The translations under genes were made by a program, and so were the position numbers. The notes under the pieces are model-generated. The model was not told the origin of the DNA. It did not search any database and was given only the letters and a program-made list of their open reading frames with translations. This document shows positions 24,007 to 33,907 of a stretch of DNA of 64,000 bases, one piece after another. The stretch spans positions 682,001 through 746,000 of the forward strand of contig CAWCNI010000004.1 of assembly GCA_963796915.1 (NCBI GenBank), given 5' to 3'. The DNA comes from JAENWD01 sp963796915. GTDB lineage: Bacteria; Acidobacteriota; Vicinamibacteria; Vicinamibacterales; JAENWD01. Each line of letters begins with the position of its first letter. Position 1 is the stretch's first letter.

Positions 24007-25476
24007 CTACTTTTTCTTCTTCCCGCCGCCAAACAGCTTCATGAAACTCTTGAGCGGCGACTTGCCGCTCGTGTTCCGCTGCGCTCCGGGCGCGGGAGCG
24101 GTGCCGTTCTGCACGCCAGGCGCGGGCGCCGGCGGCACGCCGAGCGCGCGGCTCACCAGGTCGCCGGCCTTCTGTGAGGCAGCAACCGCCGCGGCGTTGA
24201 CGGCGCTCGAAGCCAGCTGATCGCCGAAGTGGCGGTAGTCGGTGGCGGCTACCTGGCGTACGGCGGGCGGCGCGTCCGAGAGCGCCTGCGCGGTCATCGC
24301 CGCCTGCACGGCGGGAATCACCCGAAAGTCCGGGTTCGAGATGTCGCCGTCACAGTTCGCGAACACGCCGCGATTGAGTTGCAGCGACGCCAGCTCGCGC
24401 TCGATCTGCGGCCGCGTGGTCTGGGTGAGCGGCGCAGTGGGGTTCAGGCTGTAGCTGACGTTCCGCAGCGAGAGGTTGGTCCGGCAATTGAGCGCCGGGT
24501 ATTTCGCGTCGAGCTCGATGCGTCCGTCGATCGTGCCGGCCGACGGCACCAGGGCCGAGTGCACGAGCATGCGGCCGAACGCAGCAGCGCCGATGTTCTG
24601 CAGCACGACTGTCGCGGTGAGGCGCGGCGACGTCGCGTCGTACTGCGCCTTCCCCTTGAGCGAGAACCGCCCGTCCGCCGTGCGGCCGTCGATCGCGAAG
24701 CCGACCGGCAGCATCGCGCCGTTGCGCTCGACGTTGATGTTGTCGATGCGCGCGTCCACGTCTTCGAGGTAGATCGTGAACGTGGACGACTGGAGCACGC
24801 CAGAACCGGACGCTGCCGGCATCTGCTCCACCCACTGCACGCGCAGGTTCTTCAGATCGAGGCGCGGCAGGCCGACGGGCAGCGAGACAGTCTCCGCGTC
24901 CTTGCCAGGGTCATCGTCGAGCCCCAGCACCTCGTCCCAGTTCCATTGGCCCGAGAGCGTGCGCTCGGCGTAGATCTGCGGCTTGTCGATCTCGATGCCT
25001 TTCAGCACGTCACCGAGCTGCCAGTGCCACGGCAGGCGAAACGCGTTGAACTTCACCCATCGCCAGGCGCTCAGGTCGACGGTCACCTGATCGGCGGTGA
25101 ACAGCTCCGACCGCGCGAACGGTCCGCGGCCCTTGAGGACGACGTGGTGCGCTGTCGCCTGACCGCCAAAGAACTGGCCGCTCCAGTCGCCGACTTCGAG
25201 ATCGATCTCGTGGTACTGCGCGAACGCGTTGACCATGTGCTCGCCGGCCTTGGCGCGGCACTCGGAGTTCAGCACCGGCAGGACGGCGACAACGAGAAAG
25301 GAGAGGGCGGAGCGAAGCCCGAGGTGCTTCCACCAATAGAGGACCCGTTCGAGAGACTCGAGCGGGAGCCCGACCTCCTTCGCGGCGCCGACGGCGGTTT
25401 CCAGCCGCTCGCGGACCTCGTGGTGCTCGCCGTCGTGCCTGTTCTGCCCGGGTGGCGCGTCGCTCACCTCGGCCAT
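24007..25476 (-). CDS. AsmA-like membrane-anchored protein
   Basis: 489 residues. A cytoplasmic N-terminus of ~45 residues is followed by one membrane helix (SALSFLVVAVLPVLN), then a large periplasmic beta-rich region. Blocks such as ADQVTVDLSAWRWV, KGIEIDKPQIYAERTLSGQW and DLKNLRVQWVEQ resemble AsmA/DUF748-type repeats of the VPS13-like bridge proteins that move lipids between membranes. A Gly/Pro-rich tail ends in KKKK. ATG at 25476 has a GGAGGG site 6 bases upstream; ATG at 25488 is the alternative. It is divergent from the GNAT gene. Confidence 0.65.
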   Translation of the reverse strand: MAEVSDAPPGQNRHDGEHHEVRERLETAVGAAKEVGLPLESLERVLYWWKHLGLRSALSFLVVAVLPVLNSECRAKAGEHMVNAFAQYHEIDLEVGDWSGQFFGGQATAHHVVLKGRGPFARSELFTADQVTVDLSAWRWVKFNAFRLPWHWQLGDVLKGIEIDKPQIYAERTLSGQWNWDEVLGLDDDPGKDAETVSLPVGLPRLDLKNLRVQWVEQMPAASGSGVLQSSTFTIYLEDVDARIDNINVERNGAMLPVGFAIDGRTADGRFSLKGKAQYDATSPRLTATVVLQNIGAAAFGRMLVHSALVPSAGTIDGRIELDAKYPALNCRTNLSLRNVSYSLNPTAPLTQTTRPQIERELASLQLNRGVFANCDGDISNPDFRVIPAVQAAMTAQALSDAPPAVRQVAATDYRHFGDQLASSAVNAAAVAASQKAGDLVSRALGVPPAPAPGVQNGTAPAPGAQRNTSGKSPLKSFMKLFGGGKKKK

Positions 25477-25528
25477 CGAGCCCTCCATGGGGAGCAACAG
25501 GGCTGCTCCAACGTCCGAGGGAGAAATT

Positions 25529-26380
25529 ATGGCACGGACACCGGATACGATGGACCTCATGTTTGCCACAGCGGCGCTGGCGTCGCAGATCGACGGCGCG
25601 GAAGGGCGCCTTTGTGTGGAGATCGCCGACGCCGTCGGCCGGAAACGTCCGGACGCGCGCGTTGGTGTCTGGCCGGTTGCCGGCGGCGTCGCGGTCTTTG
25701 CCGGTGCGGGCGCGCCGGCCAACAAGGTCGTGGCTCTCGGCCTCGACCAGGGGCCCGACCCGGCAGCGATGGACACGATCGAAGCCCAATGGCAGGCGCG
25801 CGGCGAGGCTGTCCGGATCGAGCTGTCCACACTGGCCGACGCACGGGTCGGCGCCGACCTCACCGCCCGCGGCTATCAGTTGGTGGGCTTTGAAAATGTC
25901 CTCGGCCTTTCACTGGACGAGCTGCCGTCGTCGGAGGCGCCTGGCGACCTGGCGATCGGGCCGCCGTCCGCTGACGACGGCGATGCGTGGCTGCACGTGT
26001 TGCTCGACGGCTTCGGCGCGCCGGATGACGGGGCTGCGGTCGAGCACTACGACCGCGGCGTGATCGAGGGCATCTTTCGCGACATGGCCGACGCCCGTCA
26101 CTTTTCACGCTACGTGGCGACGCGGGCCGGCCTAGCCGTCGGTGCGGGTTCGATGCGCGTCGACGGCGCAGTCGCGCAGTTGTGCGGCGCGGCCACGTTG
26201 CCGGCGAATCGCCGCACGGGCGTGCAGTCGGCGCTGCTGGCGTACCGCCTCGCTGCTGCTCGCACGGCGGGATGTGCCATCGCCGTCGTCACGACGCAGC
26301 CGGGCTCGAAATCGCAGCAGAACGCCGAGCGCCGGGGCTTCCAATTGCTTTACGCGCGCGCGGTGCTGGTGAAGTCGTGA
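25529..26380 (+). CDS. GNAT-family N-acetyltransferase
   Basis: 283 residues. The acetyl-CoA-binding core lies at the C-terminus: MRVDGAVAQLCGAATLPANR, RTGVQSALLAYRLAAARTAG (the Q/R-x-x-G-x-A-type loop) and NAERRGFQLLYARAVLV. The N-terminal ~130 residues are a separate domain often found in GNATs of this type. ATG at 25529 has AGGGAG 7 bases upstream. ATG at 25559 is also plausible because a -10-like TACGAT (25546-25551) would start transcription one base before it. The substrate is unknown. Confidence 0.8.
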   Translation: MARTPDTMDLMFATAALASQIDGAEGRLCVEIADAVGRKRPDARVGVWPVAGGVAVFAGAGAPANKVVALGLDQGPDPAAMDTIEAQWQARGEAVRIELSTLADARVGADLTARGYQLVGFENVLGLSLDELPSSEAPGDLAIGPPSADDGDAWLHVLLDGFGAPDDGAAVEHYDRGVIEGIFRDMADARHFSRYVATRAGLAVGAGSMRVDGAVAQLCGAATLPANRRTGVQSALLAYRLAAARTAGCAIAVVTTQPGSKSQQNAERRGFQLLYARAVLVKS

Positions 26381-26391
26381 ACGGGCCCCTG

Positions 26392-26397
26392 TAGAAT
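26392..26397 (+). promoter_or_regulatory. -10 element (TAGAAT) giving a leaderless acyl-CoA dehydrogenase mRNA
   Basis: The last T of TAGAAT is exactly 7 bases before the A of the ATG at 26404, the normal -10 to +1 distance. GTGAAG at 26369-26374 is a weak -35 with a 17-base spacer. Confidence 0.6.
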
Positions 26398-26403
26398 GTC
26401 GTC

Positions 26404-27546
26404 ATGCGCCTCGATCTGACCGCGGAGCAAACAGCCTTTGTCGAAGGCGCCGCTCGGTTCGCCCGCGATTTCGTCGCGCCGGCGGCGGCGGGGATCGACG
26501 AAGACGGCATCTTTCCCGCGGCGCTGGTCGGGGAAGCGGCGGCCCGCGGCTATCTCGGCATGCTGGCGCCGGTCGAGGCTGGCGGCCAGGGCGTGGACCA
26601 CGTCAGTTACGCGTTGGCCATTGAAGCCATCGCGCGCGCCAGCGCGACGCTTGCCGTGATTCTGGCGGTTCACAACTCGCTCGTCGCCGAGGTGATCCTG
26701 CGCGCGGGATCCGCGTCGCAGCGCGAGCGCTGGCTGGGCCCGCTGGCCACTGGCGCCGTCATCGGCGCCTTCGCGCTCTCCGAGGCCGATGCGGGCACCG
26801 ACGCCGCCAACCAGCAGACGACGGCGGCGCAGACGCCGGACGGCTACGTGCTGAACGGGCGCAAGGTCTGGGTGGCCAACGGCGCGGCGGCCGGCGTGGC
26901 GCTGATTTTTGCCGCGACCACTCCGGGCGCGCGAGGCCGCGGCGTCTCGGCGTTTGTCGTCCCGCTCGACCGCGAGGGGATCGGTAAGGAGCCCGGAGTG
27001 GATTCGCTGGGCGTCCGCGGGCTCGGCTGCGTGGACCTCACCCTTGCCGACGTGCACGTGTCGGTGGACGAGCGGGTCGGCGTGGAGAACGGCGGATTCT
27101 CGCTGGCCCGGCTCGCACTCGACGCCGGCCGCGTCGCCATCGCCGCGCAGGCGCTCGGTGTCGGCCAGGCCGCGCTTGACGAGGCATTGCGGCACGCGAA
27201 GACGCGCGAGACGTTCGGGCGGCCGATTGCGCAGTATCAGGCCATTCAGTGGTTCCTGGCCGACATGGCCACAGAGCTGCAGGCCGCGCGCCTGCTGACG
27301 CTCAAGGCAGCGGCCGCCTGCGATCTGCCAGGCGCCTACAGCACCGAAGCGGCCATGGCCAAGCTCGCCGCGTCAGAGGCCGCGCATCGCGCCGCTGACA
27401 AGGCGATGCAGGTGCTGGCGTCGGCCGGCTACCGGCGCGGGTCCACGGTCGAGCGGCTGTTCCGCGACGCGCGTGCCACGGAGATCTACCAGGGCACGTC
27501 CGAGGTGCAGAAGATGATCATCGCCGCCTCAGTGCTCGGCGGATGA
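26404..27546 (+). CDS. Acyl-CoA dehydrogenase
   Basis: 380-residue FAD enzyme that introduces the alpha-beta double bond in acyl-CoA. It shows AFALSEADAGTDAANQQTTA (first ACAD signature region), VWVANGAAAG, FGRPIAQYQAIQWFLADMA (second signature) and VLASAGYRRGSTVERLFRDA followed by EIYQGTSEVQ, whose Glu is near the catalytic-base position of short-chain enzymes. The length is normal. It is separated from the GNAT by 23 bases but has its own leaderless-type promoter. It converges with a second, distinct ACAD at 27626-28789. The chain-length preference is not readable by eye. Confidence 0.92.
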   Translation: MRLDLTAEQTAFVEGAARFARDFVAPAAAGIDEDGIFPAALVGEAAARGYLGMLAPVEAGGQGVDHVSYALAIEAIARASATLAVILAVHNSLVAEVILRAGSASQRERWLGPLATGAVIGAFALSEADAGTDAANQQTTAAQTPDGYVLNGRKVWVANGAAAGVALIFAATTPGARGRGVSAFVVPLDREGIGKEPGVDSLGVRGLGCVDLTLADVHVSVDERVGVENGGFSLARLALDAGRVAIAAQALGVGQAALDEALRHAKTRETFGRPIAQYQAIQWFLADMATELQAARLLTLKAAAACDLPGAYSTEAAMAKLAASEAAHRAADKAMQVLASAGYRRGSTVERLFRDARATEIYQGTSEVQKMIIAASVLGG

Positions 27547-27555
27547 GGGGGGCAG

Positions 27556-27611
27556 GAATGAAGAATGAAGAATGAAGAATGAAGAGTGAAGAATGAAGAA
27601 TGACGAGTGAG
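27556..27611. repeat. Tandem array of eight 7-bp units (GAATGAA)
   Basis: Units: GAATGAA x4, GAGTGAA, GAATGAA, GAATGAC, GAGTGAG. It has the same number of units, and the same variant at position 5, as the array at 19131. It fills the gap between two convergent acyl-CoA dehydrogenase genes. Confidence 0.9.
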
Positions 27612-27625
27612 GCAGTGCAGATCGG

Positions 27626-28789
27626 CTAGGCCAGAAGCGCCTTGGCGATGGTCTGGAGCTGCAGGTTCGTTGTGCCCTCGTAAATCTGCCCGATCTTGGC
27701 GTCCCGATAGAGCTTCTCGACCGGATAGTCCTTCACGAAGCCGTACCCGCCGAACAGGTTGACTGCCAGCGACGCGACGCGCTCCGCCGTCTCCGAGGCG
27801 TGCAGCTTGCAGATCGCGGCCTCGGTGAGAAACGGCCGTCCCGCGTCGCGAAGCCGGGCGGCGTTGTAGACGAGGAGCCGCGACGCGGCGATGTCAGTCG
27901 CGGCGCGCGCCAGCTGGAACTGCACGCCCTGGAACTCGGCGACGGCCTTCCCGAACTGACGCCGCTCCTTCGTGTATGCGACCGCGTGATCGAGCGCGGC
28001 CTGGGCGATGCCAAGCATCTGCGCGCCAATGCCGATGCGGCCTTCGTTCAACGTCTCGATGGCCACCTTGTAGCCCTTGCCGACCTCGCCGAGCACACGA
28101 TCGCGCGGCACGACGCAGTCCTCGAGCAGCAACTCGCACGTGCTGCTCGCCCGGATGCCGAGCTTGTCCTCTTTCTTGCCGACACTGAACCCAGGCGCGC
28201 CGCGTTCGACGATGAAGGCGGTGAGGCCGCGATAGCCGGCTTCAGGATTCACCGTCGCAAAGACGATGAACCAGTCGGCTTCGGCGGCGTTGGTGATCCA
28301 GAGCTTCCTGCCAGTGAGGCGGAAGCCGTTGTCGGCGTCGACGGCGCGGGTCTGCAGCGCAAACGCGTCGCTCCCTGACGCCGCCTCGGAAAGGGCATAC
28401 GCCCCGACTGCGCCTCCGGCCAGAGACGGGAGGCACGAGGCCTTGATCGCCTCGCTGCCCCAGCGCAGGATGGCATTGATGACCAGCGTGTTCTGCACGT
28501 CGACCAGCACGGCCACCGCGGCGTCCACCCGCGCCAGCGCCTCGACGGCCAGCACCGCGTGAAAAAACGTCGCGCCGCCGCCGCCGAGCGGCTCCGGCAC
28601 CTCGATGCCCATGACGCCGAGCTGTGTCAGGCCGTCGAGCAGGTGCTTCGGAAAGGCCGCCTGCTCGTCCATTTCGCGGACGTGCGGGGCAATCTCGCGT
28701 CGCGCGAACTCCAGCACGGCATCGAAAAACAGCCGCTCGTCGTCGGCAAGATCGGTCAGGGGCGTCGGAGGCACGGGGAATCGTAGCAT
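27626..28789 (-). CDS. Acyl-CoA dehydrogenase (short/branched-chain type)
   Basis: 387 residues with YALSEAASGSDAFALQTRA, KLWITNAAEADWFIVFATV, DKLGIRASSTCELLLEDC, RRQFGKAVAEFQGVQFQLA and LFGGYGFVKDYPVEKLYRDA followed by QIYEGTTNLQ. The set is close to butyryl-CoA and short/branched-chain dehydrogenases, with the catalytic Glu expected in IYEGT. ATG at 28789 is used. A TACGAT on the minus strand just inside the gene would instead give a leaderless start at GTG 28774 (VPPTPLTDLADD). Confidence 0.92.
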   Translation of the reverse strand: MLRFPVPPTPLTDLADDERLFFDAVLEFARREIAPHVREMDEQAAFPKHLLDGLTQLGVMGIEVPEPLGGGGATFFHAVLAVEALARVDAAVAVLVDVQNTLVINAILRWGSEAIKASCLPSLAGGAVGAYALSEAASGSDAFALQTRAVDADNGFRLTGRKLWITNAAEADWFIVFATVNPEAGYRGLTAFIVERGAPGFSVGKKEDKLGIRASSTCELLLEDCVVPRDRVLGEVGKGYKVAIETLNEGRIGIGAQMLGIAQAALDHAVAYTKERRQFGKAVAEFQGVQFQLARAATDIAASRLLVYNAARLRDAGRPFLTEAAICKLHASETAERVASLAVNLFGGYGFVKDYPVEKLYRDAKIGQIYEGTTNLQLQTIAKALLA

Positions 28790-28889
28790 TTGGGTCCCCG
28801 GACGGATGAACCCGAAGCGACCCCTCCCGTCCGCGCCCGGCCGCCGATCGTCTTACCGTTCAGAGCAGGGGTATCATCGACTGAGGGAC

Positions 28890-31053
28890 ATGCGCGCCAG
28901 ACATCGACTCGCCGCCGTTGCGCTCCTGGTCAGCGCTCTGGGTGTGGCAGGACTGTCCGCCCGGCAGACACCGGCGCCGCCCGCCCCGAAGCAGTCCGCG
29001 CCAAAGCCGTCCGGGCAGCAACCGCCGGCCGCCCCCGCAACCCCCGATGGGCAGGCCCCGGCGGATGACGCGCAGCAGCCGACCTTCAAGGCCGGCATCA
29101 ACCTCGTTCGCGTCGACGTGATCGTCACCGACAAGAAGGGCGCGCCGGTGCTCGACCTGAAACAGGGCGACTTCGACGTCTACGAGGACGGCAAGCTCCA
29201 GCAGGTCGATTCGTTCAAGCTGATTCAGATCGACGCCATCACCCAGCTCACGCCCGCCAGGCCGATCCGCTCGACGTTTGACGAAGAGTCGGAAGCGCAG
29301 CGGCCCGACGTGCGGCTGTTCGCGTTCTTCCTCGACGACTACCACGTCCGCCGCGGCAACGGCATGCGGGCCCGCATCGCGCTCGCCGACTTCATGCGCA
29401 GCTCTATCGCGCCGCAGGACATGGCCTGCATCATGTACCCGCTCCAGCCGACAGACACTGTCGTGATGAGCCGGGATCACGAGAACCTGGCCAAGGCGAT
29501 GGAGCAGTTCGACGGCCGGAAGAACGACTACACGCCGCGCAACCAGTTCGAGGATCAGTACGCCAACTATCCAACGCAGACTGTCGAACAGATCCGCAAC
29601 GACGTGTCGCTCTCGGCGCTCAAGGGACTGATCATCAAGCTCGGCGGCCTGCGCGAAGGCCGCAAGGCGCTCGTCCTGATGAGCGAGGGCTACACCAACT
29701 ACATCCCGCCGCAGTCGCGCCGCACCAACGCAATGATGCCGGGCACGGCGATCACCGGCGATGCGTTCGCCGGCGACAGCGATGCGCAGCAGAAGGAGCG
29801 CTTCTTCGACCAGGCCGAGATGATCGGCAGGCTCCACGACGTCTTCGACCTGGCGAACCGCTACAACGTGTCGATTTACGCGCTCGATCCCCGCGGCCTG
29901 GCGGCGTTCGACAGCGACATCGACGAAGGCGCCGGCGGGATCAGCCTCACCACCGACGCGGAGATGCTGCGGCTGACGATGGACTCGATCAGGATCCTGG
30001 CGGACAACACCGACGGGCGCGCCATCGTGAACTCGAACGACCTGGCGAAGGGACTGCGCCAGATCGTGCGCGACCAGAGCGCGTACTACCTGGTCGGCTA
30101 CAACTCCAATCGCGTCACCGCCGACGGCAAGTTCCACGAGATCAAGGTCAAGGTGAAGCGGCCCGGCGTGGACATCCGCAGCCGCAAGGGCTATGTGGCA
30201 TTCAGCGCCGAGGACATGAAGCGGGCGATGGCGCCCTCGCGCCCCGACCGGCCCAAGGACGTCGACACGGCATTGGCCGCGGTGATGACGCAGCCGCACG
30301 GCGAGTACATCCGATCCTGGATCGGGATGTCGCGGGGCATGGGCGGCAAGACCCGTATCACGTATGTCTGGGAGCCGATGCCGACGGCCCCCGGCGGTCC
30401 GCGGCGTGAAGAGCCCGCCGCGGTGCAGGTGACTGTCATCGGCCCCGACGGGCGGCCCTTCTATCGCGGCAAGAGCCCGACGACCACCGCGCCCAGCGAC
30501 GGCATGATCCAGATCGACGGGCCCGCGCCGGCGGCGGCCACGCCGTCCGCAAGTCGAACGGCACACGTGGTGTCGTTCGAGGTGCCGCCGGGCATCGTGC
30601 AGATGAAGGTCGCCGTGGAAGACGGCGGCCATGCGTCACTCGACACCGACGCGCGTGAGCTGAAGGTGCCGGACCTGTCGGCCCCCGACGTGATGCTGGC
30701 GACGCCGGCGCTCTTCCGCGCGCGCACGCAGCCTGAGGCCGACGCGCTGGCGAAGAGTCAGACCGCCGTGCCCACGATCGCCCGGGAGTTCCGCCGGACC
30801 GAGCGTCTCGTCATGCGCACCCAGGTCTACGGGCCGGGCACCGAGATTCCAGAGGTCACGGTCCGCGTCCTGAACCGCGCCGGCGACGCCATGGAGACGC
30901 TGTCGGTGCCGTCGCCGCTGCACGACCTCCTCGGTGGACGTGCAGGTGCCGCTGGCGAACCTCGCGCCGGGCGACTACCTGATTGAGGTCAAGGCAAAAG
31001 GCGCGTCAGGAGGCGACGCGAAGCAACTCGTCGCCTTCCACGTCACGAGCTGA
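28890..31053 (+). CDS. VWFA-related acidobacterial domain protein, frameshifted near its 3' end
   Basis: A secreted or membrane-anchored protein of ~720 residues. Signal MRARHRLAAVALLVSALGVA is followed by a Pro/Ala-rich linker and the module INLVRVDVIVTDKKGAPVLD ... DFDVYEDGK typical of the acidobacterial VWFA-related family. A VWA-like domain follows (VRLFAFFLDDYHV, GRKALVLMSEGYTNY, YALDPRGLAAF). The C-terminal part is beta-rich. Near 30926 the frame must shift by one base (an extra C in GACCTCCTC) to reach SVDVQVPLANLAPGDYLIEV and end at 31053; without it the protein ends at 30986. ATG 28890 has GAGGGA upstream. The family's function is unknown. Confidence 0.82.
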
Positions 31054-31066
31054 GCGCCCGCACGCG

Positions 31067-31879
31067 CTACTTGAGCGCCTGCGCGATCGCTGCTTCCGCC
31101 AGCGGCGCCATCTGCGCGTATCCCTGCGCGTTCGGGTGCAGGTCGTCCTCGCTGAACTCGTTCTTCAGCATCCCTCGCGCGTCGGCGACGCCAGGCGCGT
31201 AGTCCAGGAACACGTGGCCGTGCGCGGCGGCGTACGACTTGATCCAGGCGTTGATCGCGGTAATCCGCGACATCGGCCGGCGGATCACCTGCGCCACCTG
31301 ATCGGGCTTCTTGTGGTAGTCGCTGATCGGCAGGATCCCCGCAAGCACCACCTTGACGCCGTTGGCGGCTGACAGCTCGGCGATGGCCGCGATGTTCTGC
31401 TCGATGTCCTCGTCACTCATCGGCCCGGTGTTGCCGGCGATGTCGTTGGTGCCCGCAAGCAGCACCATCACCTTCGGGTGGTGGGCCAGCACGTCTGGTC
31501 GCAGCCGGACCAGCATCTGCGGCGTCGTCTGCCCGCCGATCCCGCGGTTGACGTAGTGCTTGCCCGGAAAGAACCCGCCGCGTCCCTCGTCGTCCCAGGC
31601 GTCGGTGATCGAGTCGCCGAGGAAGACGACCGGGACAGCTTCCGCGGATCGGTTCAGTTCCGTGTTGGCCGCGCGATAGCGCGTGAGGTTCGGCCAGTCG
31701 CGCAGGCGAGCGTCCTGCGACATCATGTCGCGCAACGCGCGGGTCCAGTCCTGGCACTCTGCCGATGGTTCGGTGACGGCGGGGGCAGCGGCAGGCGTCT
31801 GCGCCGCGGCGTGCGCGCTCGGCGCGAAGAAGGCAAGGGCGATCGGGAACGAGAGTCGGAGCAGGACAGCAACACGCAT
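31067..31879 (-). CDS. SGNH/GDSL-family secreted hydrolase
   Basis: 270 residues with signal peptide (ending APSAHAAAQ). All four SGNH blocks are present: VVFLGDSITDAW (Ser90), RGIGGQTTP (Gly), LLAGTNDIAGN (Asn) and EDDLHPNAQGYAQM (Asp and His). Such enzymes are esterases or carbohydrate deacetylases. The start has AGGAGG 7 bases upstream and a -10 TACAAT at 31903-31908. It lies 49 bases after the transglutaminase gene on the same strand but has its own promoter, so it is probably separate. Confidence 0.9.
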   Translation of the reverse strand: MRVAVLLRLSFPIALAFFAPSAHAAAQTPAAAPAVTEPSAECQDWTRALRDMMSQDARLRDWPNLTRYRAANTELNRSAEAVPVVFLGDSITDAWDDEGRGGFFPGKHYVNRGIGGQTTPQMLVRLRPDVLAHHPKVMVLLAGTNDIAGNTGPMSDEDIEQNIAAIAELSAANGVKVVLAGILPISDYHKKPDQVAQVIRRPMSRITAINAWIKSYAAAHGHVFLDYAPGVADARGMLKNEFSEDDLHPNAQGYAQMAPLAEAAIAQALK

Positions 31880-31928
31880 CAGGGCCTCCTCGGGCGGGCC
31901 GGATTGTACGTGAACCCGCGTCCGGAGA

Positions 31929-32924
31929 CTACTGCTGCTGCTGTTGCTGCTGGGCCTGCATCTGCTTTTCGATGTCGTGATCGTGCGGCGCTGCCGCGAC
32001 CTCGTCGCTGGCCCATTGAGGCTCGGGCAGCATCGGTTCGGTGTTCGTCGGCGGCCCGGTGGCCGTGACTTCGACGCTCACCGCCAGCGCGCTCTTGGCG
32101 TCGCCCTTGAAGACGCCCCGCGTCGGGGGCACGTCCGCGTAGTCACGGCCGACCGCGACGCGGACGTGACGGAGGCCGGCCTCGAGGTTGTGGGTCGGGT
32201 CGAAACCGGACCAGCCGATCTGCGGGAGCAGCACTTCCACCCACGCGTGCGTCGCCGCCGAGGTCGCGCGGGCGCGGTCGTCGCCGCCGATGCGCGGCGC
32301 GACGTAGCCGCTGACGTATCGCGCCGGGACTCCGAAGAGCCGGGTCGCGGCGATCATGATGTGCGCGAAGTCCTGGCACACGCCGCGACGCGCTGCCAGC
32401 GCCTCGTCGATGGGCGAGTCGACGCGCGTGCTCTTCGGGACGTACTCGAACGCCTGGTGCACCGCCGTGGTCAGGTTGCGGACCGCCGTCAGCGGATCGA
32501 CCTCCCGGGCGCGCGCCGCGTTGGTCGCCCTGGCGAAGTCCTGCAACGCAGAGGTCCACTTGGCGTAGCGGCTCGGATGGATGAAGTCCCATTGCTCGCC
32601 GGACGCCGCCCACGCGTCGACCTGATCCCAGGACGACACCGGCAGCGATTCCGGCAGCGGCGGCGGTGGATCCAGCTGGACGTGCGCACGCGCCGTGATC
32701 GTCAGGTGCGTGTGCCGGGCGGGCGTGTCGAAGTGATGGACAGAATTGCCGAGGTGATCGAGATACGCCATGACCCGCGCGCGCGGGCTGGTGCCGAGCT
32801 CGAAGCGCAGGCACCGTTGCCCGCCCTCGCTGCGCGGCTGCATGCGGACCTCCATCAGCTCCTCGCTGACAGGCGTGTCGTAGCTGAAACGGGTGACGTG
32901 GCGGATGGTGTAGTAGGTGGCCAC
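31929..32924 (-). CDS. Transglutaminase-like cysteine protease family protein
   Basis: 331 residues. It starts with the bacterial transglutaminase N-terminal domain (YYTIRHVTRFSYDTPVSEEL, GNSVHHFDTPARHTHLTI). The catalytic core follows: Cys in AARRGVCQDFAHIMIAATRL, His in ATSAATHAWVEVLLP and Asp in GWSGFDPTHN. The protein ends in seven consecutive Gln. The GTG start at 32924 lies 5 bases from the alpha-E stop. ATP-grasp, alpha-E and transglutaminase genes form a widely conserved cluster thought to make or process a peptide or amide product. This last gene is intact although the two before it are frameshifted. Confidence 0.9.
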   Translation of the reverse strand: MATYYTIRHVTRFSYDTPVSEELMEVRMQPRSEGGQRCLRFELGTSPRARVMAYLDHLGNSVHHFDTPARHTHLTITARAHVQLDPPPPLPESLPVSSWDQVDAWAASGEQWDFIHPSRYAKWTSALQDFARATNAARAREVDPLTAVRNLTTAVHQAFEYVPKSTRVDSPIDEALAARRGVCQDFAHIMIAATRLFGVPARYVSGYVAPRIGGDDRARATSAATHAWVEVLLPQIGWSGFDPTHNLEAGLRHVRVAVGRDYADVPPTRGVFKGDAKSALAVSVEVTATGPPTNTEPMLPEPQWASDEVAAAPHDHDIEKQMQAQQQQQQQ

Positions 32925-32928
32925 GAGG

Positions 32929-33893
32929 CTACGCCGAGAGCGCCTGATCCACCGAGTATTGGACGTACTGCTGGTGGATGGCGTAGTTGATCTGCGTGCG
33001 CTTGTCGCACGATGGTCTCCAGGTAGCCCGGCAGCGTGTCGTTGAGGATCTCGTCCACCTGGCCGTAGTCGAGCGACGCCCGGAGCCGTCCGGCCAGACG
33101 CTGCGCCCGTCCCGGCGCGCGGCCGCTCTGCTGCGCGATGGCCTGCAGCGAGCTCTGGATGTGACGGGCGGCATAGCGCACCGAGCGCGGGAACTGCGCG
33201 CTCAGGAGCAGGAACTCGGCGATCCGGTCGGCGCGCAAATCGGCGGTGTACTGACGGCAGTAGGCTTCGAAGGCGCAGCACGATCGCAGCAGGCCCACCC
33301 ACTCGACGTACTCGCCGACGCCGGCCGGCTGCAGCGACGCGGTGGGGAAGTCGCGATAGTGCACGTCGAGCAGGGCGGCCGTCGCGCTGGCACGCTCGAT
33401 GATACCGGCCGAGCTCGATGAAGTGCCAGCCCTTCGCCATGCGTCATCGTCGCATCGGTGATGCCCTGGAACAGATGGACGCCTTCGATGACCGAGGTCA
33501 GGAACTCGTGGGTGCGCCCGGTCCACCCCGGATCGGGCACGTCGCGCCGGACCGCCAGGTACAGCCGGTTGATCTGCTCCCACATCTCCGACGCTGATCT
33601 GCTCGCGCACCTGGCGCGCGTTTTCCCGCGCGACGGCAATCGAGGCGGCAATCGAGTCGCGGTTGGACAGATCGAGCACCTGCCCGGTCGCTTCGACAGC
33701 GACGTTGGGCGAGTCCGGCATCGGCGGCGGCATCCGCAGGCTCGACAACAGGCGGCCCCAGTGATGCGAGCGCGTCGATGGGCGTGCGATCGAGCGTGAG
33801 GTACAGGTTGACGTTCACCACGCGCGCCGTGTGCTCGGCGCGTTCGAGGTAGCGGCTCATCCAGTAGAGGCTGTCGGCGACGCGGGAAAGCAT
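32929..33893 (-). pseudogene. Alpha-E domain protein, interrupted by five one-base insertions
   Basis: Alpha-E proteins are helical partners in the ATP-grasp/transglutaminase cluster. The start MLSRVADSLYWMSRYLERAE is typical. The chain then changes frame five times: near 33756 (into LLSSLRMPPPMPDSPNVAVE), 33592 (into SEMWEQINRLYLAVRR), 33430 (into GWHFIELGRY), 33404 (into IERASATAALLDVHYRDF) and 33010 (into KRTQINYAIHQQYVQYSVDQ). It ends at 32929. Every shift has the same sign, an extra base, and removing them gives a full-length ~317-residue family member. That pattern favours sequence error over decay. Confidence 0.78.
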
Positions 33894-33907
33894 TTGCGGT
33901 TACCAGC

